From an uncultured Armatimonadota bacterium (GTDB lineage Bacteria; Armatimonadota; Fimbriimonadia; Fimbriimonadales; Fimbriimonadaceae), in assembly GCA_903899015.1 (NCBI GenBank), contig CAIUHP010000080.1:1-56932 (forward strand): DNA of 56,932 bases. Direction: 5' to 3'. The notes below the pieces were generated by a model. The model made no database searches, was not told the origin of the DNA, and worked only from the letters and a program-made list of their open reading frames with translations. The position numbers and the translations under genes were made by a program. Shown piece by piece: positions 26,394 through 35,388 of the stretch (positions within the stretch are counted from its first letter, which is position 1; each line of letters begins with the position of its first letter).

Positions 26394-28544
26394 ACTGGTC
26401 TTAGGTTCTGTTCTCCCTCGCAAGAAGCGACCCAAGCTATCTGTCAGCGCTGTTCTTGCTCGTCCCACGTTGGGAGCGATGCGAGTCTTCCCGAGACCTA
26501 TTACGCATTGCTTTCCTGAGCCTAGATCAACAACTGCTAGGGCACAACCCTTATTGAGGTCAATGGTGGTGCCGTCATAGGTGAGCTTGTTCCCATTCAC
26601 TTGGAACCCAGCTTTCTCACATAACCCTCTTAACATAGGCATCGAATCAGGGTGGCCCACTAAAAATTTGCCCGCCGGATCTGTAGATGCCGACGAAGGA
26701 CTTTCCTTCCCTTCGAGTGAGGCAAGGTAGTCCTTATGCGCGGGATCGGTGAAGCGAGGATAGCTATGTAACAAACTGTTTAATTCGACGGGTGTCTCAT
26801 TTTCGTCTATGTGACGTAGCAATCGCCGCCATGGGTCGAGGGAGATAATGGATGGTTTTCGATCAAACGGCACCGTCACCAAACCGGACTTTGCAATCGG
26901 AACCATCTTGAATTCACGTGTACCGTCGGCATATTGAGCCATCACCTCGAGAGGAATCGAAAAGCTATCCCCGGCAAAATTCAATTGCATCGATACGATT
27001 CCCTGAGAAAAGGCTAGATCCTCTACTCTGAGTTCTGCATATCCTGGTTTTCGAACCCAATCGTCAAAGAACGGCTTGAGGTCTTTGTTTGGATTTAACT
27101 TCTCGACAACCGCTTCAAAGTCAGCCCAATCACTTAACTTCCCTTGAAACCGTTGAATCCACTCTTGCATGCATCGGAGCATTTGATCCGTTCCGATAAT
27201 TTGCTCGAGCATCTGGAGTACTTGACTTCCCTTTCCGTATCCTAAACTGCTCGCGACCCCACCGATATCGGCACCGCTGACGGCTAAAGAGGCTGCATTA
27301 TAGGAGTCATTACCGTTCCCGTCTCGAATAAATGCGAGTTGTCTTTCTTTCTGGTTCCCAATGGACGTGTTCCGCCGGTACAGTCCCTCTGAAAAGACTG
27401 CGAAACTCTCATTCCAAAAGCTATTGAGATACGAGTTGTTGACTATTCCTCCCCACCAGGTATGGGAAGGTTCGTGGGCATCTTCATCAGGCAGACTGCC
27501 TCTTCCCCAAGTTGTAAACGAATAGGCTTCTAATGCGCCGCCTCCATAGACGTCGCTATCGATCGCTCCATAGCCTCCGAACGGAAACGGTGCGAAGCGC
27601 TCGTAGAACTCGATCACAGGGGCATAGAGCTCGGTTTGTGCCTCCATCTGATCGACGGTCAGATGGGAGCTCCAGCAGCTATACCATTTGCCGTTAATCT
27701 CTTGGCTGTACTTCTTAAATGGCCCGGCAGACACGCTGTAATACACACAAGGCAGATCCATCCGATATTGAAAAACTCTTTCGGACGTAGCAGGTTTGTC
27801 TGACACCAGGTCACCCTGACCGATCGCGATCCAGTTGGCGGGGGTGTGAATTGTTAGATCATAAGGTACGGGCTGGCGAGCGACCATCGGATACCAATAG
27901 TCATTGGTGAGAGTTGCTTCGGTCAGGCTAATGCTTCCCGCATAGTTAGGAAGATCCACTTTCGCGTGATAGTGGATTTCGTAAGTGTCACTTTTAACCG
28001 GCTTCCAACTTGAAACGACTCCGCCTGCCTCTTGAAACGGAACTAGCTTGCCAGATGTGTTTGTGATGGAATCAACAACATACTGGGGAGACATTCTAAA
28101 GATGAAAGGGTCTGCCTGGCCTGAAGAGTTTTCAAGTTTGAGTCGATCGACGATGGAGGCATTCTTTGCCTGAAGGTCGAACTTCAAGTCAAAAGCGTGT
28201 CGAACGAGTTTTACTCCGAAGCCTTCCGACTCGGGAATGAACTTTAGCTTGTCGTGATTGCGCTGAAAGAGTAGTTCACCCGTATCTTCGCTCGTTAATG
28301 GTGTACTGAACACCACAAATTGTTCTCCGCCGACTCCCTTGAGTTCGAATGCGTGCCAGCCAAAACGTCCGACATCGTAGGCTCCGTTAGTCTTGAGAAT
28401 CTTGAAAGGCTGAATTCCGTTCGTGGTCGACGATGCGAGGAACTTTGTTAAGCCTTCAACATCTCTCGCTTGAGCGAGCTTGTCAAGACTCGAAAGCGAC
28501 GGTTCGGAGGTTTGGAACGCAAGAATCATCCAGGCGATCAGCAT
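26370..28544 (-). CDS. Exported M1-family metallopeptidase
   Basis: A 724-aa protein with a hydrophobic N-terminus (MLIAWMILAFQTS). A beta-rich N-terminal domain precedes the catalytic domain, where the zinc site is HEPSHTWWGG near residue 356 with the third ligand Glu in WNESFAVFSEGLY. The substrate loop reads GGGALEAYSF in place of the usual GAMEN, so exopeptidase specificity may differ from classical aminopeptidase N. A helical C-terminal region and an extra tail of about 200 residues follow. It probably digests peptides in the periplasm or outside the cell. The 3' end forms one arm of the shared hairpin terminator. Confidence 0.86.
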   Translation of the reverse strand: MLIAWMILAFQTSEPSLSSLDKLAQARDVEGLTKFLASSTTNGIQPFKILKTNGAYDVGRFGWHAFELKGVGGEQFVVFSTPLTSEDTGELLFQRNHDKLKFIPESEGFGVKLVRHAFDLKFDLQAKNASIVDRLKLENSSGQADPFIFRMSPQYVVDSITNTSGKLVPFQEAGGVVSSWKPVKSDTYEIHYHAKVDLPNYAGSISLTEATLTNDYWYPMVARQPVPYDLTIHTPANWIAIGQGDLVSDKPATSERVFQYRMDLPCVYYSVSAGPFKKYSQEINGKWYSCWSSHLTVDQMEAQTELYAPVIEFYERFAPFPFGGYGAIDSDVYGGGALEAYSFTTWGRGSLPDEDAHEPSHTWWGGIVNNSYLNSFWNESFAVFSEGLYRRNTSIGNQKERQLAFIRDGNGNDSYNAASLAVSGADIGGVASSLGYGKGSQVLQMLEQIIGTDQMLRCMQEWIQRFQGKLSDWADFEAVVEKLNPNKDLKPFFDDWVRKPGYAELRVEDLAFSQGIVSMQLNFAGDSFSIPLEVMAQYADGTREFKMVPIAKSGLVTVPFDRKPSIISLDPWRRLLRHIDENETPVELNSLLHSYPRFTDPAHKDYLASLEGKESPSSASTDPAGKFLVGHPDSMPMLRGLCEKAGFQVNGNKLTYDGTTIDLNKGCALAVVDLGSGKQCVIGLGKTRIAPNVGRARTALTDSLGRFLRGRTEPKTSGNLTFKF

Positions 28545-28651
28545 TCGAACAAGTATGGCGAGAATCGCAGATGAACTGCTTGCTGGGATTTTTGGCCTAC
28601 ATGGGCGAGGTAACTCAACCTAGTTGGCTTTTGGGCCGTAAGAGAAGCGTA

Positions 28652-28885
28652 ATGTTCACTTTGATTGAATTCGGCCTTTATCTGATTTGTGTGGTTTGCA
28701 CCGTCGTCATTTTGGTCGATGCGTTCAAGAAATCACTGATCAGTGGGTTTGTTTGTCTCTTGTGCGGGTTGTACTACATTTACTACGCGATCTTCGAATT
28801 TAAGCATCCGAACAAATTCCTAGTCGTCCTTGGATCACTCCTGAGCGGCGGCGTCGCAGGTGCAATGCACTTTGTGCGAAAGTAA
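28652..28885 (+). CDS. Small membrane protein, unknown
   Basis: Read from the ATG at 28652 this gives 77 residues with three hydrophobic stretches (IEFGLYLICVVCTVVILV, GFVCLLCGLYYIYYAI, LVVLGSLLSGGVAGAM), so two or three membrane spans. The frame is open from 28433, but the upstream part overlaps the start of the divergent peptidase gene and is polar, so the internal start is preferred; AAGAGAAG lies before it. No family recognised. Confidence 0.5.
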   Translation: MFTLIEFGLYLICVVCTVVILVDAFKKSLISGFVCLLCGLYYIYYAIFEFKHPNKFLVVLGSLLSGGVAGAMHFVRK

Positions 28886-29212
28886 ATGATGGAGCTGGGT
28901 TCGCGATTTGAGAAGAAAAATTGAAAGAAGTTATTAAGAATTGCTCACTCAGGAACTCTCCCCAGGATTAGTTGCGTAGGCACTATTCGAGAAACCTAAA
29001 ACGATGAGAACTAAATGAGCTTGAAAACCGTTTAGTATCTTGGAAATCAGCATTACACCCTGAAGGCACTCCTTGGAGATTATCTCACGAGGGGCCGAAA
29101 AACCCCTACCCCGGTAGGAAGTGGCATTGGCTGTCGGTCTTAAGCAACCCGGCAGCCTCTTTCTTTTTAGATGCACCCCACATCGCGGTTATTCGCGGGT
29201 AGCATCCTCACC
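28886..29212 (+). promoter_or_regulatory. Structured leader with terminator-like hairpin before a TMEM14-like gene
   Basis: The only clear content of this 327-nt gap is RNA structure at its 3' end. GGCTGTCGG (starting near 29127) pairs with CCGGCAGCC as a 9-bp stem and is followed by TCTTTCTTTTT, an intrinsic-terminator layout on the plus strand. It sits 40 nt or less before the gene instead of after one. Just upstream, GGGG/CCCC and CCTAC/GTAGG stems share bases and could compete. Attenuation or riboswitch control is possible; I could not match a known aptamer class. Confidence 0.42.
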
Positions 29213-29575
29213 ATGCCGTGGTTAAACGTTGTCCTCTTCCTCTACGGGCTCCTCAATGTCGGAATGGGAGCCATGGGCTATTTTGAAAAAGGTAGTGTCA
29301 TTTCGCTTATTTCCGGAGGCACCGCTGGCTTGCTTGTATTGGGATCGATCCTCTATGCCAGAAAGAATCCTCGTGCCGCACGAATTGCTGCTCTGGTGGT
29401 CACCGTCTTGTTAATGGGGCGTTTTGCGCCCAAGACTTTCTCTGAGAACAAGCTCTACCCAGACGGAATCGAGTTTGTCTCCTCACTCGCTACGTTCGTG
29501 TGCCTTGGTATGGGTCACATGCTCGGCATGCGAGACAAGAAAAAGAGAGAGTCCGACACTCAGCCCGGGGCCTAA
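29213..29575 (+). CDS. TMEM14-like small membrane protein
   Basis: From ATG at 29213 this is a 120-aa protein of four hydrophobic segments (LNVVLFLYGLLNVGMGAMGYF, LISGGTAGLLVLGSILYAR, ARIAALVVTVLLMGRF, SLATFVCLGMGHMLG) with the glycine-rich spacing of the TMEM14 family, whose transport role is poorly known. An ATG at 29171 would add 14 residues but would start one base after the terminator U-tract with no space for a ribosome-binding site. It is preceded by the structured leader and followed by ygfZ on the other strand. Confidence 0.7.
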   Translation: MPWLNVVLFLYGLLNVGMGAMGYFEKGSVISLISGGTAGLLVLGSILYARKNPRAARIAALVVTVLLMGRFAPKTFSENKLYPDGIEFVSSLATFVCLGMGHMLGMRDKKKRESDTQPGA

Positions 29576-29631
29576 CTGGTTTAAAAGGGACGCCCAGCTT
29601 GACTTGGCGGCCCTCTTTAATTCTGGTAGCC

Positions 29632-30627
29632 CTAGCCCAACCTTAGGAAAGGCATCATCTTGACTTCTGCGACCACCGAGTGACCCTCAAGCGTCACTTC
29701 GACCTGTTCCGCCTCAAATGCGGCTTCATTCCTAACCATCGCGGCAGCAATGTGTCCGAAATCGGGCGAGAACCCGGAGCTTGTAACGACGCCTGCATCC
29801 GCTCGATTAAGATGCTTGATCGTCGCGCCGACCTCTATCTTATGCTCTGACACCAGTCCTACCCACGTCTTGTTGGTATGTCCGCGACTGTGAATGCGCA
29901 TAAGAACCTCTTGTCCCATGTAGCATCCCTTCGTGTAGCTGACGTGACGCGATTCGAACTGTGAGCCCATCTCGGGAGGAAAAGTCTTTTCACCCATATC
30001 GGTTCCGAATTCAGGGATTCCTGCCTCGAGTCGAGCAATGTTGTATGCGGGCTCTCCAATTGATGGAAATGAAGCAATCAGGAAATCAATCACTTCCTGG
30101 TGTTCCGTCGGAACCCAAATGTCCCACCCACCGAGTCCGGTCCTATTGGAGCGGAGGCAATAGACCGTCGCATCCTTCAAAGTGGCTTCACCTGCGTCAA
30201 GGCTTGGCAGCGCCACGATCGAAGTGAGTTGCTGAGTAGCGGTGGGCCCTTGAATGCTAAGCAAGCGATATTTTGAGCTAACGTCCTCCGCCACAACGTC
30301 TTCCAAGATCACCATTTGTTCCACTCGGTTCAAGAGGTCGGGAACGGTTGAAGTGGGACAAGTTAGCAGGATGAAATCTTGAACAGCCCAACTTTCGCAC
30401 ACGGTCATTAAATGCCCCGTCACGGTTGTTAAGCAGAACTCAGAAGAAGCTCCGGGTTCAAGCTTACGAAGGTCGTTCGTCGCCTGTCCTTGCAGCCATC
30501 CTTTACGATCTTCCCCTTTGATAGAAATCAAAGAATGATTTGGAAGCGAGACGAGCCCGCAGGCATCGCGCAACACGTCATAGTCGTTCAGCGTTTTATC
30601 ACTGATATCTATCTCTACGTTAACCAT
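29632..30627 (-). CDS. ygfZ: YgfZ/GcvT-like folate-binding iron-sulfur protein
   Basis: A 331-aa member of the YgfZ/IBA57 family, related in fold to aminomethyltransferase. The diagnostic motif is KGCYMGQEVLMRIHSRGH near residue 232, with the conserved Cys. Other family features are GEDRKGWLQGQATNDL near the start and GIPEFGTDMGEKTFPPEM. The family uses tetrahydrofolate to support repair or assembly of iron-sulfur enzymes such as MiaB. The gene is alone on the minus strand, divergent from a glycosyltransferase gene. I saw nothing definite in the 237-nt gap between them. Confidence 0.92.
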   Translation of the reverse strand: MVNVEIDISDKTLNDYDVLRDACGLVSLPNHSLISIKGEDRKGWLQGQATNDLRKLEPGASSEFCLTTVTGHLMTVCESWAVQDFILLTCPTSTVPDLLNRVEQMVILEDVVAEDVSSKYRLLSIQGPTATQQLTSIVALPSLDAGEATLKDATVYCLRSNRTGLGGWDIWVPTEHQEVIDFLIASFPSIGEPAYNIARLEAGIPEFGTDMGEKTFPPEMGSQFESRHVSYTKGCYMGQEVLMRIHSRGHTNKTWVGLVSEHKIEVGATIKHLNRADAGVVTSSGFSPDFGHIAAAMVRNEAAFEAEQVEVTLEGHSVVAEVKMMPFLRLG

Positions 30628-30864
30628 TGAACGATAACTCTCCGTGCCAGTGCAGGCCGAATTCCATTATGGAAGAATGAAGTTCTTAACCGAAAGCTTC
30701 TGAGCAACGGCCTTGAAATTCTTCGACATACACTACCAACTAGTTTCTACAGACTCAATTCATGGGTCGGTAGCGATGAAGTTCCTTCGTCATGTGAATA
30801 GGGAAACTTTCACTCGTTTAAAGATCTTGGGCACAATTTCGCAATCTAAGCTGTTTCCTATCCC

Positions 30865-31614
30865 ATGAGCCTCGCGGAAAGGACTGAGAAGGAGTATCCT
30901 CTGCCAGTCATGCCATCACTTGACGGGCCAGAGGTAACAATTCTTGTGCCCGCGCTCAATGAAGAGCACACGATCGCCGAGGTAATCGAGCGAGTCTTAA
31001 AGCTTCCTCTCAAGGTTGAACTTATCGTGGTGGATGACGGTAGCACCGATCGAACCACCGAAATTCTTGCAAGCTTTGCGGACAAAGTGCGCATTCTTCG
31101 CAATGAAAAGCCAACCGGTAAAGGTTCCGCTATTCGCCAAGCCCTTCCCTTCGCAACCGGTGCCACGATCATTGTACAAGACGCTGATTTGGAATATGCG
31201 CCTGAGCAAATTCCTGATTTAATACGCCCGATCCTCGAAGGAAGAGCGACGGTGGTTTATGGAACGCGCTTTGCAAACGGCTTTCCACAAGGCATGGCTC
31301 TACCAAACAAGGTAGTTAACCGAATGCTCGCTTGGAGTGTACAGTTACTTTTCGGTCGCCGCATGACCGATGAAGCGACATGCTACAAGGCCTTTCGAAC
31401 GGACTTAATGAAGCGTATGGATCTCCAATGTACTCGGTTTGAATTTTGCCCAGAAGTGACTGCAAAGGCGATTCGTTTAGGCGAACAGATTCTAGAACTG
31501 CCCATCAGTTACACCCCAAGATCGAAAGAGGCAGGGAAAAAGATTCGTTGGACAGATGCTCCAGACGCTTTTTGGACCCTCTTCAAATATCGGTTTTGGC
31601 AGAATAAAAGCTAG
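30865..31614 (+). CDS. Family 2 glycosyltransferase
   Basis: A 249-aa GT2 enzyme of the dolichyl-phosphate-mannose synthase/GtrB-like group, without C-terminal membrane spans. The nucleotide-sugar site is clear: TILVPALNEEHTIAEVI, VVDDGSTDRT, NEKPTGKGSAIRQAL and the QDADLEY metal motif. It probably transfers a sugar to a lipid or polysaccharide at the inner face of the membrane; donor and acceptor are unknown. Its neighbours do not indicate a pathway. Confidence 0.88.
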   Translation: MSLAERTEKEYPLPVMPSLDGPEVTILVPALNEEHTIAEVIERVLKLPLKVELIVVDDGSTDRTTEILASFADKVRILRNEKPTGKGSAIRQALPFATGATIIVQDADLEYAPEQIPDLIRPILEGRATVVYGTRFANGFPQGMALPNKVVNRMLAWSVQLLFGRRMTDEATCYKAFRTDLMKRMDLQCTRFEFCPEVTAKAIRLGEQILELPISYTPRSKEAGKKIRWTDAPDAFWTLFKYRFWQNKS

Positions 31615-31679
31615 ATTCGACACTCTGAAAGATTCTTAACATCTTGTAGAATTTCAGCGCACAATGAGGTGTCAAAGAA

Positions 31680-32240
31680 ATGAACCAACAACCCAAGCTC
31701 CAAGAATTGATCCAGTTATTGGATGAAGCAGTCACGATTCAAGAAACTACCGGCTGTTGCCACGCCGTTAAGTCTGCGCTCGAGCATATCGTTCTGTCAG
31801 GAAAGGACTTCATTGACGATTCCTTCTTGGTTCCCGAGACCGATCGATATGCAAGACGACTACTCCACGAAGACCCCCAAGGACGATACGTCGCAATGGT
31901 CATGGTTTGGAATGTCAATCAAGGAACCTTCCTTCACGACCATGCGGGCAAGTGGTGCGTTGAGTGCGTCTATCGAGGAAGCATCAAGGTTGTGAGTTAT
32001 TCCCACGAAGGTAGCGACGGCGATCTGTACCAGTTCAAACAAGAAACAACCATTTACGCCGGCCCTGGCGATGCAGGAGCGCTCATCCCTCCCTTCGAGT
32101 ATCACACGCTAGAAAATGCCAGCACTGCCCCGACTGTCACTCTGCACGTTTATGGTGGAGAGATGGATTGGTGCAACGTTTTCGTTCCCTCCGAAAACGG
32201 CTACCGAATGGAACGTCGTCAACTCGCCTACACCTCTTAG
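31680..32240 (+). CDS. Cysteine dioxygenase
   Basis: A 186-aa cupin with the thiol dioxygenase iron triad His86, His88 (TFLHDHAGKW) and His142 (FEYHTLEN). Arg in YARR fits the substrate-carboxylate Arg of cysteine dioxygenases. Cys93 and Tyr158 (LHVYGG) occupy the positions that form the Cys-Tyr crosslink in the animal enzyme. These features favour cysteine over 3-mercaptopropionate as substrate, yielding cysteine sulfinate. GAGGTG nine bases before the ATG is a good ribosome-binding site. The gene appears monocistronic. Confidence 0.87.
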   Translation: MNQQPKLQELIQLLDEAVTIQETTGCCHAVKSALEHIVLSGKDFIDDSFLVPETDRYARRLLHEDPQGRYVAMVMVWNVNQGTFLHDHAGKWCVECVYRGSIKVVSYSHEGSDGDLYQFKQETTIYAGPGDAGALIPPFEYHTLENASTAPTVTLHVYGGEMDWCNVFVPSENGYRMERRQLAYTS

Positions 32241-32545
32241 CTTTTAAGAATCAGTAACTTGGGGCGGCATTGGCTCTGCCCTAGGTTAATGGACTTCCGA
32301 CGAGGATATTTGGTATTTCGATTGTCAAATTGTCGACTAGCAAGCCCCTGGAGCGTGAATTCATTTCGCACTTTCATCTGGATTTCAGTTCAATCCCAGG
32401 TCGTTAACGACTGACACCTAAGGTTGATGAAGGGCTCTGTAGGCGTTCGATCGTTAGTGATTGGCTAGAAGTTATGAGGGCCGAGCAGGAAGATAAATCG
32501 TGCCGTTCCGTGTCGCTCGATCTGGCAATCCCAACTTCTTACGTC
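32241..32545. other. Intergenic region between convergent genes
   Basis: About 305 nt between the cysteine dioxygenase and GH20 stop codons. A weak GGGC/GCCC hairpin near 32258-32282 may terminate the dioxygenase transcript. Otherwise I see no ORF, repeat or RNA gene here. Confidence 0.4.
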
Positions 32546-35077
32546 TTACTGAACTAACGATACGCCACTAAGAGTTAGCCCGGTTAAGCGATTGATTCTC
32601 GATATCCGACAGAATTGGATCTTGCTGCCGACGGGTAAATCGAATCCAACTGCCGAGATTCCATCCTCACGATCTGCAAGCACACAAACACCTTTCTGGT
32701 TTTCTGCCCTCACCTGCAATCCATATCGGATCGGATAGGTCAGCTTTTTGCCTCCTTCCAGCCCGATCTCGAGCCGTGCGATCTCTTTTGCTTCATCGGT
32801 GACGCGATCTGAGCTAAGCGCTAGGAATAACTTGTGCCCGCTTCCACTTACCTCGACCTTCAACTCAGGAATGACAGGCTGATTGGGCGAGTTCAGAAGG
32901 CTTGGTGACTTAAGAGGAGATGTCAGCAGATTAAAGGTGATCGCGCCAATCCTCTTTTGATGGATGAAACCGTCACTAAATTGGATTCCTGATTGAGGAT
33001 GCAAAAGCGACGGCTGATCAAAGAACATCCGTTTCAACACGTTCATGGAATCATAAGGAAGGTCAGAAACGGAGTCTTCCCTGGGATTCCAAGCGTAATC
33101 GGCAGCGAGAATCATCGCGCTATATTGCTTGAGGGCTAACCGCATTGTTTCTTCGCTACTTTCGTAGCCAGCCCAAGTTGTGATCAAGGCGCCGTCAGAT
33201 CCGGTCGATTTGGCGGCGGAATAGAACGATCTTATGTTTTGGGAATTAAACCAAGAACTCGCGATCGGTCGTTGCCCACTTGATTTCCAGACCTTGAGTG
33301 ATGTTTCAAATTTCGCTGGATTGGGGTTCCCCGCATAGTGCCAATCACCTATAAAGGCTCCCGCGGGAATGGCACTTCGACGTTGTGCTGCCTCCTCTAA
33401 CGTATCGCCAAACCCAGCGTCAACTGCTTCCTCTGGAGCGAGGCACTTATCACCCCACAACATCATGTTGACTTGGTGATCACTCGCAATTTTCCCTAGG
33501 AACGGGACATGTAACTTCCACATCTCCGTAACAAACTTGGGATCCTTCTTCCATCCACGCATATCAACTTCGTCCAAGCCGAAGTGAACGGTTTTAGGTT
33601 TGAGATTTGTGATGATTTCGTCCCAGAGGTTTGTCAGGACTTCGCGAGTGCGAGGTTTACGCGGGTCGAGCGCATAAGGAACATCCGGATTTAGAGCCAA
33701 ATCCAAGTTCCGATTGTGAGCAAACATCCATTCCGCGTGTCCGAAGCTTTGAACGAGCGGGATGGGGTCGACTCCGCGGTCACGGTAATAGCTAAACAAT
33801 CGGACTAGATCTGCTCGCTTCATCGTAATTGGAGTGTTAATACCGGGGAGGTTTTTCCAGGCTGTGCGTTCACACTGAAGAACAACATGATTAAAACCTA
33901 GCGGTCCAAGCACTCGGTCCCACAACTTACGATGGAATTTGTTGGCAGTCGGACCGACAAAAAGGTGAACTCCCCGCCAAGAAATCCCCGGTTCATCGTC
34001 GATGCTTCCAGTCGGTAACCAGAGATGCCCCTGTTTGGCAAAGCTCAGGGACGCTAATCGCTCGAGACCCATGCGGATACCTTCATCATCACCTGCAGAG
34101 ATGGAGGCTTCGTGTGGCTGGATCACCAATTCATAGCGACCTTGTTTCCAATTGGAGGTTCGATGGACTTGAACGTTCAGCTTCCCTGCTCTTCCGAAAT
34201 GCCCCGTGTTGAAACGCCGGTCAACTGCGGCCGAGAGCAGTTTCTCAAGATTTGCTGACGACGGAACAGTAAGACCCGCTGTGACGTCAACCGGATTCGA
34301 AAAATGAAGATCTGCAGACTTCGGCTTTGGGATGAGTACCGGTAACTCTTCATTTGGATGCACTACGTTCATCCCGAGTTGAGGAGTTAAATTGCGCTCG
34401 ATCGATGCCCCTAATTTGGGAGATTTCAAATCAATTCTGTAAGTACAGTGAAGCTTTACTGGATGTCCAGCGTTTACGGTCAACTTCTGAATTCCGAGCC
34501 AGAAGAGATCTTCGTCATCGGCCCACTCGTAGCTGCGGGCATCGAAGAGAGTCATAGGGCTATCCGACGAGGCCTCTAATCTCCCCACCTCAGATGTTAG
34601 GAGAAGGTTTCGACTATCGGCCGTAAATTTGCGTTCGGCAATATCAGTTTTCGACTTAAAAAGTCGCGAACCAATGCTCGTCTTTACCGAGTTTCCCTCC
34701 ACGTTGCCATTCGAAAAAACGGGAGCCCTAAGATTTCCTAGTTTTACTTCAACGCTGACACTGTTCGGGCCCGACCAGTTAAAAACATAGTCCACATCGA
34801 TTGATGCACCTTTCTGTCGTACAACTTCGCTTCCGCTTGCCAGCCCATCGTCCGACGCAAAGGTCATTTGCGTCGAGCCGTCCGCAAGCACTTTCACCTG
34901 TTGCTGTTGATATTGGCTCGAGTAGTAACTCTTGCTCCAGTTCGGCTCGACGTATTCAAATCCTGAGCCTTTGATGATCGGTACGTCGTTAGCGACAACA
35001 GTGAGTCCTCGACCCGATTCAAGCGTTATCTGAGGAAGAATCGAGTCGTGAGGAATATGTGGGTTAAAGAAGATCAT
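32546..35077 (-). CDS. GH20-like beta-N-acetylhexosaminidase
   Basis: An 843-aa protein. The first 240 residues are beta-rich and unassigned. A GH20b-like domain follows (about 240-365), then the catalytic barrel starting DDEPGISWRGVHLF. The catalytic Asp-Glu pair is in HFGLDEVDMRGW near residue 527, the counterpart of the H-x-G-x-D-E motif. A C-terminal beta domain ends the protein. It should release N-acetylhexosamine from glycans or glycoconjugates. No signal peptide or ribosome-binding site is evident at the ATG used (35077), so the start may be wrong. It is the last gene of a unit with a regulator, a pseudopilin and a small lipoprotein, which points to regulated glycan use. Confidence 0.82.
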   Translation of the reverse strand: MIFFNPHIPHDSILPQITLESGRGLTVVANDVPIIKGSGFEYVEPNWSKSYYSSQYQQQQVKVLADGSTQMTFASDDGLASGSEVVRQKGASIDVDYVFNWSGPNSVSVEVKLGNLRAPVFSNGNVEGNSVKTSIGSRLFKSKTDIAERKFTADSRNLLLTSEVGRLEASSDSPMTLFDARSYEWADDEDLFWLGIQKLTVNAGHPVKLHCTYRIDLKSPKLGASIERNLTPQLGMNVVHPNEELPVLIPKPKSADLHFSNPVDVTAGLTVPSSANLEKLLSAAVDRRFNTGHFGRAGKLNVQVHRTSNWKQGRYELVIQPHEASISAGDDEGIRMGLERLASLSFAKQGHLWLPTGSIDDEPGISWRGVHLFVGPTANKFHRKLWDRVLGPLGFNHVVLQCERTAWKNLPGINTPITMKRADLVRLFSYYRDRGVDPIPLVQSFGHAEWMFAHNRNLDLALNPDVPYALDPRKPRTREVLTNLWDEIITNLKPKTVHFGLDEVDMRGWKKDPKFVTEMWKLHVPFLGKIASDHQVNMMLWGDKCLAPEEAVDAGFGDTLEEAAQRRSAIPAGAFIGDWHYAGNPNPAKFETSLKVWKSSGQRPIASSWFNSQNIRSFYSAAKSTGSDGALITTWAGYESSEETMRLALKQYSAMILAADYAWNPREDSVSDLPYDSMNVLKRMFFDQPSLLHPQSGIQFSDGFIHQKRIGAITFNLLTSPLKSPSLLNSPNQPVIPELKVEVSGSGHKLFLALSSDRVTDEAKEIARLEIGLEGGKKLTYPIRYGLQVRAENQKGVCVLADREDGISAVGFDLPVGSKIQFCRISRINRLTGLTLSGVSLVQ

Positions 35078-35130
35078 TGAAGAGGAAGAGCAACCATTCG
35101 AGTCAAGGGGAGATCAGAAACAGACTATGG

Positions 35131-35322
35131 CTAAGGGCCTTTTCGGGCTGCAGCCCGGCGAGCTTGGCCAGGTGCAACGTCTCCACCATTAGGATCAACT
35201 GGCTTTCCATCGATATATCTTTTGTCGGTTTCGTTTGAGCCACCTTGTGGGCCAGAACATCCGCAAACCATGAGCGCTCCAAAAAACACCACGACGACAC
35301 AGAATTTGCTGTTTAATTTCAT
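35131..35322 (-). CDS. Small lipoprotein
   Basis: A 63-aa protein from the ATG at 35322. A hydrophobic signal sequence (FCVVVVFFGALMVCGCSG) ends in a lipobox-like LMVCGC or MVCGC, so lipidation at one of the adjacent cysteines is likely. The short mature part is polar and ends in a basic Ala-rich tail (QARRAAARKGP). Small lipoproteins of this form often sit next to pseudopilin genes in Armatimonadota and Planctomycetota. Function unknown. A hairpin separates it from the pseudopilin gene. Confidence 0.68.
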   Translation of the reverse strand: MKLNSKFCVVVVFFGALMVCGCSGPQGGSNETDKRYIDGKPVDPNGGDVAPGQARRAAARKGP

Positions 35323-35346
35323 AAATTTGAGTTGATTCAAGGCCAA

Positions 35347-35375
35347 AAGAGCGCCGTCGAATAGACAGCGCTCTT
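35347..35375 (-). terminator. Intercistronic hairpin after the pseudopilin gene
   Basis: AAGAGCGC (35347-35354) pairs with GCGCTCTT (35368-35375) over a 13-nt loop. On the minus strand it ends in CTTTTGG, a short U-tract. It lies 13 nt after the pseudopilin stop and 25 nt before the lipoprotein start, so it may be a partial terminator or mRNA 3'-end stabiliser within the operon. Confidence 0.5.
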
Positions 35376-35388
35376 CTGACGAGGTCTC

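Noticed and set aside
28886-29170. Cyclic-di-GMP (GEMM) riboswitch
   Set aside because: CCCCGGTAGGAAGTGGC resembles one segment of that class, but the other conserved blocks (GGGCAAACC, GGGACGCAAAGCC) are missing on both strands.
28949-29176. 75-codon minus-strand ORF with a hydrophobic stretch ending SAYA
   Set aside because: It overlaps the structured leader on the other strand, has no ribosome-binding site and no homology I can recognise.
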